Shown: positions 15,172 to 22,825, counted from the stretch's first letter. The stretch: DNA of 49,250 bases from Acidimicrobiia bacterium (GCA_009841075.1 VXMP01000007.1:1-49250); one strand, 5' to 3'. A program made the numbers and translations. The notes: generated from the sequence alone by a model not told the origin.

Positions 15172-16263
15172 ATGCGGATAACCGCTCCGGTTCTGATCGA
15201 AGCCGGCCGGCCTATGGAGATGCTGGAGCTGGATGTCGACGACCCGGGCCAGGGGGAGGTACGGGTGAGGATGGTGGCCAGCGGGGTATGCCATAGCTGC
15301 CTGCACGCCGCCGACGGTTCCCACCCCAAGGTTCCCAAGCCGATCGTGTTGGGCGACGAAGGGTCGGGGGTGGTCGAAAAAGCCGGCAAGGGCTGCCTGA
15401 GTCTGGTGCCCGGCGATCATGTGATCATCTCGTGGGCACCGGTCTGCAGCTCCTGTACCCTCTGTCACCTGGGATTGCCGGCTCTTTGCACCAATCCTCA
15501 ACCCTTCGGCTATCTGTTTGACGGGACCACCCGTTTCCACCATCGGGGCAAAGATGTGCACCACTACGGGCCGTCCACCTTTTCTCCCTATATCGTGGTA
15601 CCGGAAGAGGGGGCGGTGAAGATTCGGTCGGATTTTCCGCTCGACCAGGCTGCCCTGATCGGCTGCTCGGTTACCACCGGATACGGGGCGGTGGTCAACA
15701 CGGCCCGGGTTAAGGCCGGCCAGTCGGTGGCGGTGCTGGGCTGCGGAGGGATCGGATTAAACGCCATCCAGGGGGCCTACCTGGCCGGTGCCCACCCCAT
15801 AATCGGCATCGACGTGCTCGAATCCAAGCTGGCTTGGGCCCGAGAGTTCGGGGCCACCCACACCATCAACTCGACCGCCTCGGATGTGGTGGAACGGGTC
15901 CGGGAAGTAACCGGTCCGGGAGTGGACGTCAGCGTGGTGGCGGTGGGCCATCCCCACCCTATGGAACAGGGGCTCCACATGCTGGGGCCGCAGGGAATCG
16001 AGGTGGTGATCGGCCTTCCGGTGCCCGGGTCCACCTTTCCGGTTGATCCTCATCTGCTCATCCAAGGGGAACGACGGATCACCGGGTCTCGTTACGGCAG
16101 CGGCAACCCCCATGTCGAGTTCCCGAAAATGATCGATTTGGCCCGTTCCGGCCATCTTCGTATAGGCGATCTGGTCACCGAGCGTTTCCGGCCTGACCAG
16201 GCCAACCAGGCCTTCCGATCCTTGGCGGCAGGAGAACAGGCCCGGGGGTTGATCGTATTTTGA
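15172..16263 (+). CDS. Zinc-type MDR alcohol dehydrogenase with altered zinc ligand
   Basis: A 363-residue medium-chain dehydrogenase of the class III / NDMA-like branch. GVCHSCLHA carries the catalytic Cys region, and the structural zinc lobe CSSCTLCHLGLPALC is complete. The nucleotide fold is VAVLGCGGIGLNAIQGAYLAGA. The usual GHEGxG motif reads GDEGSG, so the second catalytic zinc ligand appears to be Asp in place of His. The stop overlaps the start of the selenocysteine lipoprotein (TTGA), so the two are translationally coupled. A redox partnership is possible but only inferred. Confidence 0.88.
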   Translation: MRITAPVLIEAGRPMEMLELDVDDPGQGEVRVRMVASGVCHSCLHAADGSHPKVPKPIVLGDEGSGVVEKAGKGCLSLVPGDHVIISWAPVCSSCTLCHLGLPALCTNPQPFGYLFDGTTRFHHRGKDVHHYGPSTFSPYIVVPEEGAVKIRSDFPLDQAALIGCSVTTGYGAVVNTARVKAGQSVAVLGCGGIGLNAIQGAYLAGAHPIIGIDVLESKLAWAREFGATHTINSTASDVVERVREVTGPGVDVSVVAVGHPHPMEQGLHMLGPQGIEVVIGLPVPGSTFPVDPHLLIQGERRITGSRYGSGNPHVEFPKMIDLARSGHLRIGDLVTERFRPDQANQAFRSLAAGEQARGLIVF

Positions 16264-16967
16264 TCCGATCGATCAGCTGCTCAATAGCCCTGCTGATGGT
16301 GCTAACCGCTTGCGCGGGTGACGATTCGAATACCCCGGCCGGCACCACCCCGGCCTCGGTCCCGGAACCATCCACCTCTGTCACGACCGAAGCCGCCCCG
16401 CCGGAACGGACTACGGAACCGACCACCCTTCCTGCCGGTGGAGGTTCTTCCACTACAACTACCCCACCGCCGCCGACAACAACTACTACCACCACCGAGC
16501 CGGTCGTTTTAACCACTGCCCCGATTGTCGTCTCCTCCGACGTCCCCGATTACGACATGATCGACGTACACACCGGCGAAACGGTCAACCTCCGGTCGGT
16601 GGTTAAAGGAGACAAGCCGCTGCTGTTTTGGTTCTGGTCTCCTTTGTGAGAGACCTGCCGGGAGGAGGGTCCGGCCTTCGAGCAGTTCGCTCGACAAAAC
16701 GAACACCGACTCACCATCGTGGGAGTGGGGGGTTTGGGTTCTTATGAGAACACCCAGGAATATCTGGCCTATACCGGTGTGACCTTCACCCTGCTCTGGA
16801 CCGAAACCTGGGAGGTTTGGGATCATTACGGCATGGAAACCACCTCCGACTTCATCCTCCTCGACCCGGAGGGAAACCGGCTGACCGAACGCCCGGTGCC
16901 CTACAGCGAAGAGACGATTGAGAATCTGCTGACCGAGATGACCGAACCCGTTGAAGTCGCCGGGTAG
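16260..16967 (+). CDS. Probable selenocysteine-containing thioredoxin-like lipoprotein (UxxC)
   Basis: One in-frame UGA (16647-16649) interrupts a 235-codon gene. Reading it as selenocysteine gives FWSPLUETCREEGPAFEQF, a TlpA/redoxin active site with Sec130 and Cys133 (UxxC). The frame then stays open through a full thioredoxin fold to TAG at 16965-16967. Residues 1-18 form a lipoprotein signal with lipobox LTAC (Cys18). A long Thr/Pro/Ser spacer (about 20-85) lifts the domain off the membrane. Start TTG overlaps the dehydrogenase stop. By eye, the residue at the usual cis-Pro position is Thr. Hairpins follow the UGA. The paralogue downstream has UGA at the identical site, which argues against pseudogenisation. 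Confidence 0.85.
16650..16694 (+). promoter_or_regulatory. Candidate bacterial SECIS element(s) of the Sec lipoprotein
   Basis: Directly 3' of the UGA, GCCGG (16657-16661) pairs with CCGGC (16671-16675) around a purine-rich nine-base loop starting with G. A second perfect hairpin has TCGAGC (16678-16683), loop AGTTC and GCTCGA (16689-16694). Bacterial SECIS elements sit within the coding region just after UGA and expose a G early in the apical loop to SelB. Both hairpins have that G. Which one is used is unresolved. Confidence 0.55.
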
Positions 16968-17024
16968 GGGCCGCTACCCTCTTATTATGTTTGCGGACGT
17001 TTTACCAGGAGAACCCGAATAGAT

Positions 17025-18113
17025 ATGGGAAGCATCCGGCCGGCATCTTTGAAAGCCAGGCTGTCTGTGGTGGGTACCGCCACCCTGTTGGTCCTATCCC
17101 TTCTGGCAGCGGCACCTCCCCTACCGGCGGCGGAGGGCGGGTTCTCCGACGTTACCGGCGGCAGTCACGCCCCGGCCATCAACGCCCTGGCCGAGCTGGG
17201 CGTGTTTGACGGAACCGAATGCGGCGATGACCTGTTCTGTCCTCGGCAACCGATAGAACGTCGGGTGATGGCGGTGTGGCTGGTCAGGGTCCTGGGCGAA
17301 AGCCCGTCCGCTTCGACTTTTTCCCGCTTCGCCGATGTGGACGCCTCCGCCTGGTGGTCACCCTATGCGGAACATCTGGCCGTGAAATCTATAACCGCCG
17401 GATGCAAAACCGGCCCGCTCCGCTTCTGCCCGGACGAATCGGTCACCCGAGGCCAGATGGCCACCTTCCTGGTCAGGGCCTTCCAATTGCCTCCCGCCGC
17501 CGGGCGAGGCTTTGTAGACACCTCCGGCACCATCCATGCGGCCAACATCAATGCTCTGGCCGCCGCGGGAGTGACCACCGGTTGCCACCCCGCCCCGCTG
17601 CGTTTCTGCCCTGGCCAACCGGTGACCCGAGCCCAGATGGCCACCTTCCTGCACCGGGCCCTGCCGGAGGCGACCCAACCGGTGGAGATCAGCGCCGAGG
17701 TGCCGGATGCGGAGGTAACCGACATTCCCACCGGAGAGATCGTCAACTTCCGGTCGCTCATCAAAGGTGATACGGCGGTCCTCCTGTGGTTCTGGGCGCA
17801 TTGGTGACCGACTTGCCGGGCAGAAGCGCCCCAAGTCGAGCAGTTCGCTCGCAATAACGCCGACCAGGTAACCGTTATAGGGATCAACCCCTCGGCCTTG
17901 AGTGGAAGGCCGGCGAGCGCCAAGGATTTCGTCAGCAACTACAAGCTGACGTTCACCAACCTGCTAGACATCTCCAATTCGGTTTACGACCACTATGAGA
18001 GGCCATACAACTCCCAGGTGCTGCTGCTGGACCGAACCGGCCAACTGGTAAGTGAAGCACCCATGCGGTTTTCCGCTATCGAAATCCTCAAGCAGATCGA
18101 CCGGTTGGACTGA
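17025..18113 (+). CDS. Probable selenocysteine-containing SLH-redoxin fusion (UxxC)
   Basis: The product has 362 residues when UGA 17805-17807 is read as selenocysteine. Residues 1-37 are a signal peptide (LLVLSLLAAAPPLPA). About 38-220 are three SLH repeats with the Cys-containing GCKTGPLRFCPD / GCHPAPLRFCPG pattern and TRGQMA/TRAQMA ends. About 225-362 is a redoxin domain with FWAHWUPTCRAEAPQVEQF, giving Sec261 and Cys264. A normal Cys relative would read WCPTC. The domain continues through VTVIGINPSAL and VLLLDRTG to TGA at 18111. The residue at the cis-Pro position looks like Asn. It likely works at the cell wall or S-layer. The end overlaps the convergent dehydrogenase gene by 26 bases. 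Confidence 0.87.
17808..17851 (+). promoter_or_regulatory. Candidate bacterial SECIS element(s) of the SLH-Sec redoxin
   Basis: Two bases after the UGA, GACTTG (17810-17815) pairs perfectly with CAAGTC (17832-17837). A two-base CC bulge leads to a second helix, GGGC (17818-17821) with GCCC (17828-17831), capped by loop AGAAGC, whose second base is G about 16 bases from the UGA. This fits the known bacterial SECIS layout well. A weaker second hairpin (CGAGC, 17837-17841, with GCTCG, 17847-17851, loop AGTTC) lies at the same offset as in the sister gene. Confidence 0.65.
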
Positions 18114-19101
18114 AACCGGCTAACCGGATACCGAGGTCGTTTTCTTTCGGGGGGCGGGGAATAACCTCGTAACCCGGTTGTTCGGGTTCGTGATCAACTA
18201 TCTCCGCCGGAAACCCTTCCGCCCTCAAATCCACTCCGCAGGCGTCCTCCAAAAGTCGAACTATCCCGCTGGACCAGGCCCGGGATCCGTATGCCTGCTC
18301 GCCGCGGCGGAAGATGTCCAGCACCAGCGGCGCTATCTCCAGATCGGTGCCCTGCTCTTCGGCCAGCTGCCGGAACAGAGACATGTCCTTGACCACCAGA
18401 TCCATGGTGAAGTTGATGTTGTAGCTTCCGTTCAGAATCACCTGCGATTCGGTCTCATGGACGAACGAATTGCCTGAGCTGATGCGGATGGCTTCGTAGG
18501 TGGTGGCCAGGTCCGCTCCGCTGCGGCGGGCCACCATCAGGGCCTCACCGAGGGCGACCAGGTGAACCGAGGCCAGATAGTTGGTCACCACCTTTAAGAC
18601 CGAGGCCGACCCCAACGGGCCCACATGGAGGATGCGGCGGCCCAAGGTGGTCAGGACCGGTAGGGCCCGCTCGAAGTCTTTCCGCTCCGCCCCGACGAAG
18701 ATCGAGATGTTACCTGAGGCGGCCCGATGGCATCCGCCCGAAACCGGCCCGTCCATCGGCGCGGCACCGACAGATGTCAGCAGCTCACCGATCCGTCGGA
18801 CCTCGGCCGGGTCGGTAGTGCTCATCTCCAACCAGATCTTGTCCGGCCCCAGCCCCTCCAACACCCCGTCCGTACCTTCCATCACCAAGCAGACCGCAGT
18901 GGGCGAGGGCAGGCAGGTTATGACCAGGGCGCAGCGTTCGGCCAGATCGCGATCGGTATCGGCCCACTCCGCCCCCTGTTCCAGCAGCGGCCGGGCCGCC
19001 TCCTGATCCAGGTCGCGAACCACCACCTCGAACCCGTTTCGACACAGTGAAGCAGCTAGCTTGGAACCGACATTACCCAATCCGATAAAACCGACCCTCA
19101 A
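18088..19101 (-). CDS. NAD-dependent beta-hydroxyacid dehydrogenase (3-hydroxyisobutyrate dehydrogenase family)
   Basis: A 337-residue enzyme. The N-terminal Rossmann motif is VGFIGLGNVGSKLA. ITCLPSP and MEGTDGVLEGL follow. The substrate-binding DGPVSGG and the catalytic Lys region (SVLKVVTNYLASVHLVALGEA) are intact. The second, all-helical domain holds VVKDMSLFRQLAEE. The family oxidises 3-hydroxyacids or reduces semialdehydes with NAD(P). The C-terminal 40 residues (EPEQPGYEVIPRPP...) form an extra polar tail. It converges with and overlaps the SLH-redoxin gene end, an unusual tail-to-tail overlap. Confidence 0.9.
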   Translation of the reverse strand: MRVGFIGLGNVGSKLAASLCRNGFEVVVRDLDQEAARPLLEQGAEWADTDRDLAERCALVITCLPSPTAVCLVMEGTDGVLEGLGPDKIWLEMSTTDPAEVRRIGELLTSVGAAPMDGPVSGGCHRAASGNISIFVGAERKDFERALPVLTTLGRRILHVGPLGSASVLKVVTNYLASVHLVALGEALMVARRSGADLATTYEAIRISSGNSFVHETESQVILNGSYNINFTMDLVVKDMSLFRQLAEEQGTDLEIAPLVLDIFRRGEQAYGSRAWSSGIVRLLEDACGVDLRAEGFPAEIVDHEPEQPGYEVIPRPPKENDLGIRLAGFSPTGRSA

Positions 19102-19137
19102 GAGCCACCTCCTTTAGCCTCAAGGCTCTCGGAAGAG

Positions 19138-19187
19138 CGTTTTTCGCGTTCTCCCGATGACGTTTGGCCAGTTATAGCACTTTCCCC
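19138..19187 (+). repeat. 50-base dispersed repeat, copy 1
   Basis: It begins CGTTTTTCGCGTTCTC and continues GATGACGTTTGGCCAGTTATAGCACTTTCC-like. Copy 2 at 19696-19745 has the same core with scattered differences, in the same orientation. The TTTTTCGCGTTCTC core occurs a third time at 49153-49166. Confidence 0.65.
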
Positions 19188-19244
19188 ATCAACCTAAGAC
19201 TCCGTACACCGGTAACCGCCGTCAAGCCAAGTGGGGTGGGCGGA

Positions 19245-19535
19245 AACCAGGATTCGTCCGGAAAAATCGGAAACCCCCGTTCTGACCTTTTGAACCTTCT
19301 TGAACCGTGTTCGAGATACTCCAACCCAAGACCACGCACCCCTCCGGCTACACGACCACCCACCCACGAATCCCCCACCTTCCCAGACACTCCAACCGAG
19401 GGACAAGGCCTCTTCCATTCAGGTGAGTTTGAGGTGCTTGGGGGATTTTTTAGCGTTCCCGAAATTAGGGGTTGAATTTGTCTCAAAGTCATGATACGTA
19501 GTGGGTTGCCAAGCACCGAAGGCCGGGCAAGAGGA
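19245..19535 (+). repeat. Long dispersed repeat, copy 1 (second copy at 49015-49250)
   Basis: The best-conserved part is at the right end: ATGATACGTAG, GGGTTGCCAAGCACCGAAGGCCGGG and AAGAGGA appear in the same order at about 49198-49240. Going left, both copies share TTTTTT-x-GCGTTC, a TTGAGGTGCTT/TTGAGGCACTT segment, CTTCCAT, TTGAAC, and GGAAAC...TTCGTCCGGAAAAA. It codes for nothing recognisable and may be a non-autonomous element or intergenic repeat family. Confidence 0.65.
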
Positions 19536-19695
19536 GTAGGAACCCCGATCGGATCCCCGGCCATTTTGGGAATATTTGTATGGAGCGAACAGCCGAACCG
19601 CAGTCTCCCGGCTTCAGTCCGGGCATGGCTGACCACGCTCCTTCTTCGGAGGCGGTGGCGGGGGCTGGGGCCCGGCGTAGCCGGGCGAGGTGTGC

Positions 19696-19745
19696 CGTTT
19701 TTCGCGTTCTCGTGAGTGTTTTCCCTGGTTATAGGGCTTTTCCGG
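19696..19745 (+). repeat. 50-base dispersed repeat, copy 2
   Basis: It carries the same TTTTTCGCGTTCTC core (19698-19711) followed by GTGTTTTCCCTGGTTATAGGGCTTTTCC, matching copy 1 at 19138 in most positions. Confidence 0.65.
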
Positions 19746-19886
19746 TGAACTGTAAGGCTAAGGCACTTACGTAACTTTGTGCCCTTCTGGTTCAGAGCGT
19801 CACTGGTTTGATATGTGGGCCTTAGACGCCACTCGTACAAGTGAGGGAAAGTCGGAGGTTCGGGGTGTAGGGTGCCGGGGGTGGGG

Positions 19887-20639
19887 CTAGAAGGCGGTGT
19901 ATCCGCCGTCCACCAGGTAGGCGGTTCCGGTGGTGAAGGAGGACTCGTCGCTCGCCAGGTGAAGAACGGCTCGGGCGATCTCTTCGGGTTGGCCGAACCT
20001 GCCCATCATGTGCTTGTCCTCCAGCCTCTTACGGCGCTCTTGGGTAAGCGGGCTGAGCAAGGGGGTGTCGATCGCACCCGGGCAGACCGCGTTAACCCGG
20101 ATACCGGCGGCGGCGTGGTCGTATGCCAGGCATCTCACCAGGCCGATCACCCCGTGCTTAGAGGTGTTGTAGGCCACCTGACCCAACTCTCCGGTGAAGC
20201 CCGCCACCGAAGCCACACACACTATGGCACCACCTCCGGCCCGCTCCAGATGGGGGACGGCGTGACGGGCGGTTAGGAACATCGACTTCAGGTTCACCGC
20301 CATCACCCGATCCCAGAACTCCTCCGTGACCTCGGTTACGGTTCCCTTGCCGGCGATACCGGCGTTGTTGACCAGAATGTCCAGGCGACCGTACCTTTCG
20401 ACACCGGCTTCGATCATGGCCCGACAGTCGCTATCGGAGGTGACATCGGCCCGTACCGCCTCGGCCTTCCCGCCGTTCGAGACAATCTCCTTTGCCACCA
20501 CCGCCACCCGCTCCCCCGCCAGGTCGGCCAACACCAGACGGGCACCTTCCTCGGCGAAAAGTCGGGCGATGGCCGCCCCGATCCCCTGACCTGCCCCGGT
20601 TACTACCGCCACCTTGCCCGACAATCGGCCGGACATCAT
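19887..20639 (-). CDS. Short-chain dehydrogenase/reductase (3-oxoacyl-ACP reductase-like)
   Basis: A 250-residue classical SDR. TGAGQGIGAAIA is the cofactor loop, and ADLAGE with an acidic residue after strand 2 suggests NAD(H) preference. NNAGIAG, the catalytic Ser in CVASVAG and YNTSK (Tyr-x3-Lys) are all present. PGAIDTPL and the C-terminal VDGGYTAF complete the fold. The true substrate is unknown. It follows the alpha/beta hydrolase gene by about 25 bases on the same strand, so the pair probably acts in one catabolic route with the fumarylacetoacetase-family gene upstream. Confidence 0.92.
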   Translation of the reverse strand: MMSGRLSGKVAVVTGAGQGIGAAIARLFAEEGARLVLADLAGERVAVVAKEIVSNGGKAEAVRADVTSDSDCRAMIEAGVERYGRLDILVNNAGIAGKGTVTEVTEEFWDRVMAVNLKSMFLTARHAVPHLERAGGGAIVCVASVAGFTGELGQVAYNTSKHGVIGLVRCLAYDHAAAGIRVNAVCPGAIDTPLLSPLTQERRKRLEDKHMMGRFGQPEEIARAVLHLASDESSFTTGTAYLVDGGYTAF

Positions 20640-20664
20640 CAAACGCCCGAACCCGAGGGTGGTG

Positions 20665-21480
20665 TCACGAGGCCAAGAAGTCGACTATCACCTGGACCGA
20701 CCGCTCCATCTCTTCGACGTAGTGGCCGTGGCCGCTCCGTTCGAACACCTCCAGACGACCGTTGGGAAGGTGCTCGGCCACATATCGGGCCCCGGCCCCG
20801 TCCGGCCCGGCGTCCAACGGGGTGAGGATGTCTTCCGCCCCGCACATCACCAAGGCCGGGGCGGTCACGCTCGACAAGATAGGTCGGACGTCGGTGTCGA
20901 TCATGGCCTGACAGGCATCGATGAACACCTCCGTTTCGGTGTTTCGCTGCAGTACCCCCAGCGTTTCGGTCAACAGATCCGGACCGGCCTCGTCAAGGAA
21001 CCGTCTGGAAAAGGCCTTGGTCAGCAGCTCGGTGGCCAGCTCCTCCGACACCGCACCGTAGGCCGAGGCAACGTGCTGCCAGATCCGGAACATGTAGATG
21101 CTCATGGAATCGCACTTGGCCACCGCTCCGGCCCCCATCAGCAGTTTTTCCGTCTTTTCCGGATATCGGGCGGCGAAATCGAGGGCGATGAAGCTTCCCA
21201 TGGAACCGCCGTGGATGTGGGCTTTGTCAATCCCGAGGGCGTCCATCAGGGAGGCCAGGTCGTTGCTCCAGGTCTCCAGCGTGTAGCGCTGCTTGGGTCG
21301 GCTGCTCAGCCCATAGCCCCGATGGTCGTAGTCCAACACCCGGTAATGTTGGGACAGGCCGGGTGTGATGGTGGCATAGCCTTCATGCCCACTTACCGCC
21401 CCACCGATCTGCACCACCGTCTCGCCGGTTCCGTTGAACTCGTACCAAAGATCCACTCCGTTAACCCGGACGGTCGCCAT
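20665..21480 (-). CDS. Alpha/beta hydrolase
   Basis: A 271-residue alpha/beta hydrolase. The nucleophile elbow is GGSMGS, the acid lies in GAEDILTPLD, and the base His in SGHGHYVEEME. The oxyanion region is IGGAVSGHEGY, in place of the more common HG motif. DYDHRGYGLSSRP is typical of enol-lactone or haloperoxidase-like members. It sits between the SDR and a fumarylacetoacetase-family gene, which suggests ring or lactone cleavage. The substrate is not determinable by eye. ATG 21480 is preferred to the GTG one codon earlier. Confidence 0.9.
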   Translation of the reverse strand: MATVRVNGVDLWYEFNGTGETVVQIGGAVSGHEGYATITPGLSQHYRVLDYDHRGYGLSSRPKQRYTLETWSNDLASLMDALGIDKAHIHGGSMGSFIALDFAARYPEKTEKLLMGAGAVAKCDSMSIYMFRIWQHVASAYGAVSEELATELLTKAFSRRFLDEAGPDLLTETLGVLQRNTETEVFIDACQAMIDTDVRPILSSVTAPALVMCGAEDILTPLDAGPDGAGARYVAEHLPNGRLEVFERSGHGHYVEEMERSVQVIVDFLAS

Positions 21481-21521
21481 CACCTAACCTCCTTCGATAG
21501 CTTTTTTGACAGTTCTCAAAT

Positions 21522-22358
21522 TCAAGACGAACAGGCGGCCTCCACCGGGTTGGAAAGACGCCCGATCCCCTCTATCTCCAGGGTCACCTGGTCGCCCGGC
21601 CTCAGATATTCGGGTGGCTTTCGAGCCATGCCCACCCCGCTGGGGGTGCCGGTCGAGATGACCGCTCCTGTCCCGAGGGTGAGGAACTGGGACATGTGGG
21701 AGACCAGCTGAGGCACGTTGAAGATCAGGTCGGAGGTTTCACCGTCTTGTTTAAGGTTATCGTTGACCCACAGCTTGACGGCCAGGTTGTCGGCCGCTCC
21801 CAGCTCGTCGGCGGTGACGATCCAAGGGCCCATCGGTTTGAAGGTGTTCAAGGACTTTCCACGACTCCATTGCCCTTCGCTCAGCTGGATGTCCCGTGCC
21901 GAAACGTCGTTGACGATGGTGTAGCCGGCTATGTGGTCCAGGGCATCCTCTTCCGAAACGCAGCAGGCTTCCTGTCCGATTACCACGCCCAGCTCCACCT
22001 CCCAGTCCACCTGATCCGAAATGGGTGGAACCTGGATCGCATCGCCCGGGTTGATGATCGAAGAGTTGAAAAAGGAAAAAGAAACCGGCGACTCGGGAAT
22101 GGCCGCACCGGTCTCGGCGGCATGGAGTCGATAGTTGAGGCCGATACCCAGGAACTGGGGAGGGTTGGGTATCGGGGCCAGAAATCGAACCTCCGACACG
22201 CCATAACCAGGCGAGGCGGCCTGGTAAAGGTGCCTAAGCGAGGATTCGTCCGCCAGAGCGTCCATCAGCTCGGTACCGTCCGTCACGGGACATACCTTGT
22301 CGCCGCAAACGAACCCCCAACCTGAGGTGCCATCAACCTTGAACCGGGCTATACGCAT
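21522..22358 (-). CDS. Fumarylacetoacetate hydrolase-family protein
   Basis: A 278-residue FAH-superfamily enzyme. The C-terminal catalytic domain has FLGIGLNYRLHAAE, the metal-binding acidic cluster in VDWEVELGVVIG, NDVSARDIQ, GKSLNTFKPMGPWIV and ISTGTPSGVGMARKPPEYL. Members hydrate or hydrolyse C-C bonds in 2-oxo or beta-diketo acids with Mg2+ or Mn2+. The N-terminal 60 residues are the usual small cap domain. It is the first gene of the minus-strand trio FAH, hydrolase, SDR and is divergent from the RidA-like gene 74 bases away. Confidence 0.92.
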   Translation of the reverse strand: MRIARFKVDGTSGWGFVCGDKVCPVTDGTELMDALADESSLRHLYQAASPGYGVSEVRFLAPIPNPPQFLGIGLNYRLHAAETGAAIPESPVSFSFFNSSIINPGDAIQVPPISDQVDWEVELGVVIGQEACCVSEEDALDHIAGYTIVNDVSARDIQLSEGQWSRGKSLNTFKPMGPWIVTADELGAADNLAVKLWVNDNLKQDGETSDLIFNVPQLVSHMSQFLTLGTGAVISTGTPSGVGMARKPPEYLRPGDQVTLEIEGIGRLSNPVEAACSS

Positions 22359-22432
22359 TCTCTCTCTTTCCGGTAGCGTTAAGCCCCGATTGTATATGAT
22401 CCGAAGCTGACCTAAACAGGAGGCGAATCGTT

Positions 22433-22825
22433 TTGGGTATCGAAGCTGTAGACGTTGAAAAGCTGAGCCCTCCGCCGGAGCCCTACTCCCACGCCATCCG
22501 CGCCGGCAACACTCTTTACCTGGCCGGTCAGGTGGCGTTCGATAGAGATGGCCAAATCGTGGGCGACACGGTGGAAGAACAGGCCCGACAGGTGTGGCAG
22601 AACATTACGGACATTTTGGAGGCGGCCGGAAGTTCGGTAGCCGACGTGGTGAAGGTGACCTACATCATGCAGGACATTCGGGAAATCTCCGAGGAGTTTC
22701 CGGTACGGGAGGAAGTGTTCGCCGGTCGACCTCCTCCGGCTGTAACCGCTATGCAGGCGGCGGCGTTGGGGCTGCCCGGCCTGAAAATGGAGGTTGATGT
22801 GATTGCGGTGATGTCGGATGGGTGA
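22433..22825 (+). CDS. RidA/YjgF-family protein
   Basis: A 130-residue protein. Family marks are PYSHAIRAGNTLYLAGQV, QARQVWQNITDILEAAGSSVADVVKVTYI and PPAVTAMQAAALGLPGLKMEVDVIAV. The position usually holding the catalytic Arg (R-P-x-R-x-x-V) reads RPPPAVTA, so it may not be a classic enamine deaminase. It starts at TTG 22433 after AGGAGG. Its end overlaps the AtzG-like gene by eight bases, making it the head of a RidA/AtzG/amidase operon as seen in amide or pyrimidine catabolism. Confidence 0.9.
   Translation: MGIEAVDVEKLSPPPEPYSHAIRAGNTLYLAGQVAFDRDGQIVGDTVEEQARQVWQNITDILEAAGSSVADVVKVTYIMQDIREISEEFPVREEVFAGRPPPAVTAMQAAALGLPGLKMEVDVIAVMSDG

Larger units (their letters stand above)
19102..19886. 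other. Gene-free region of intergenic repeats
   Basis: About 780 bases without a convincing gene. It contains two copies of a 50-base element (19138-19187, 19696-19745), a long repeat shared with the right edge of the window (19245-19535), and a hairpin with GCCCGGC and GCCGGGC arms around GTA (19670-19686). Open frames across it are rich in Pro, Arg and Ser and match no family, so I leave them out. No tRNA-like cloverleaf was seen. Confidence 0.6.

Noticed and set aside
16260-18113. UGA reassigned to an amino acid throughout this genome
   Set aside because: Many intact genes here (helicase, DprA-like, HesB-like, ATP synthase genes) end with UGA at the expected family length, so only these two sites fit recoding.
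16260-18113. The two UGA-interrupted genes are simple pseudogenes
   Set aside because: Both are otherwise intact, are paralogous, and carry UGA at the same catalytic codon, with coding-quality sequence and hairpins after it.
19172-19840. A 222-aa minus-strand gene
   Set aside because: It spans the intergenic repeats, is Pro/Arg/Ser-rich, and matches no family.
19102-19886. tRNA or rRNA genes in the large spacer
   Set aside because: No cloverleaf, CCA end or rRNA-like sequence was recognised.
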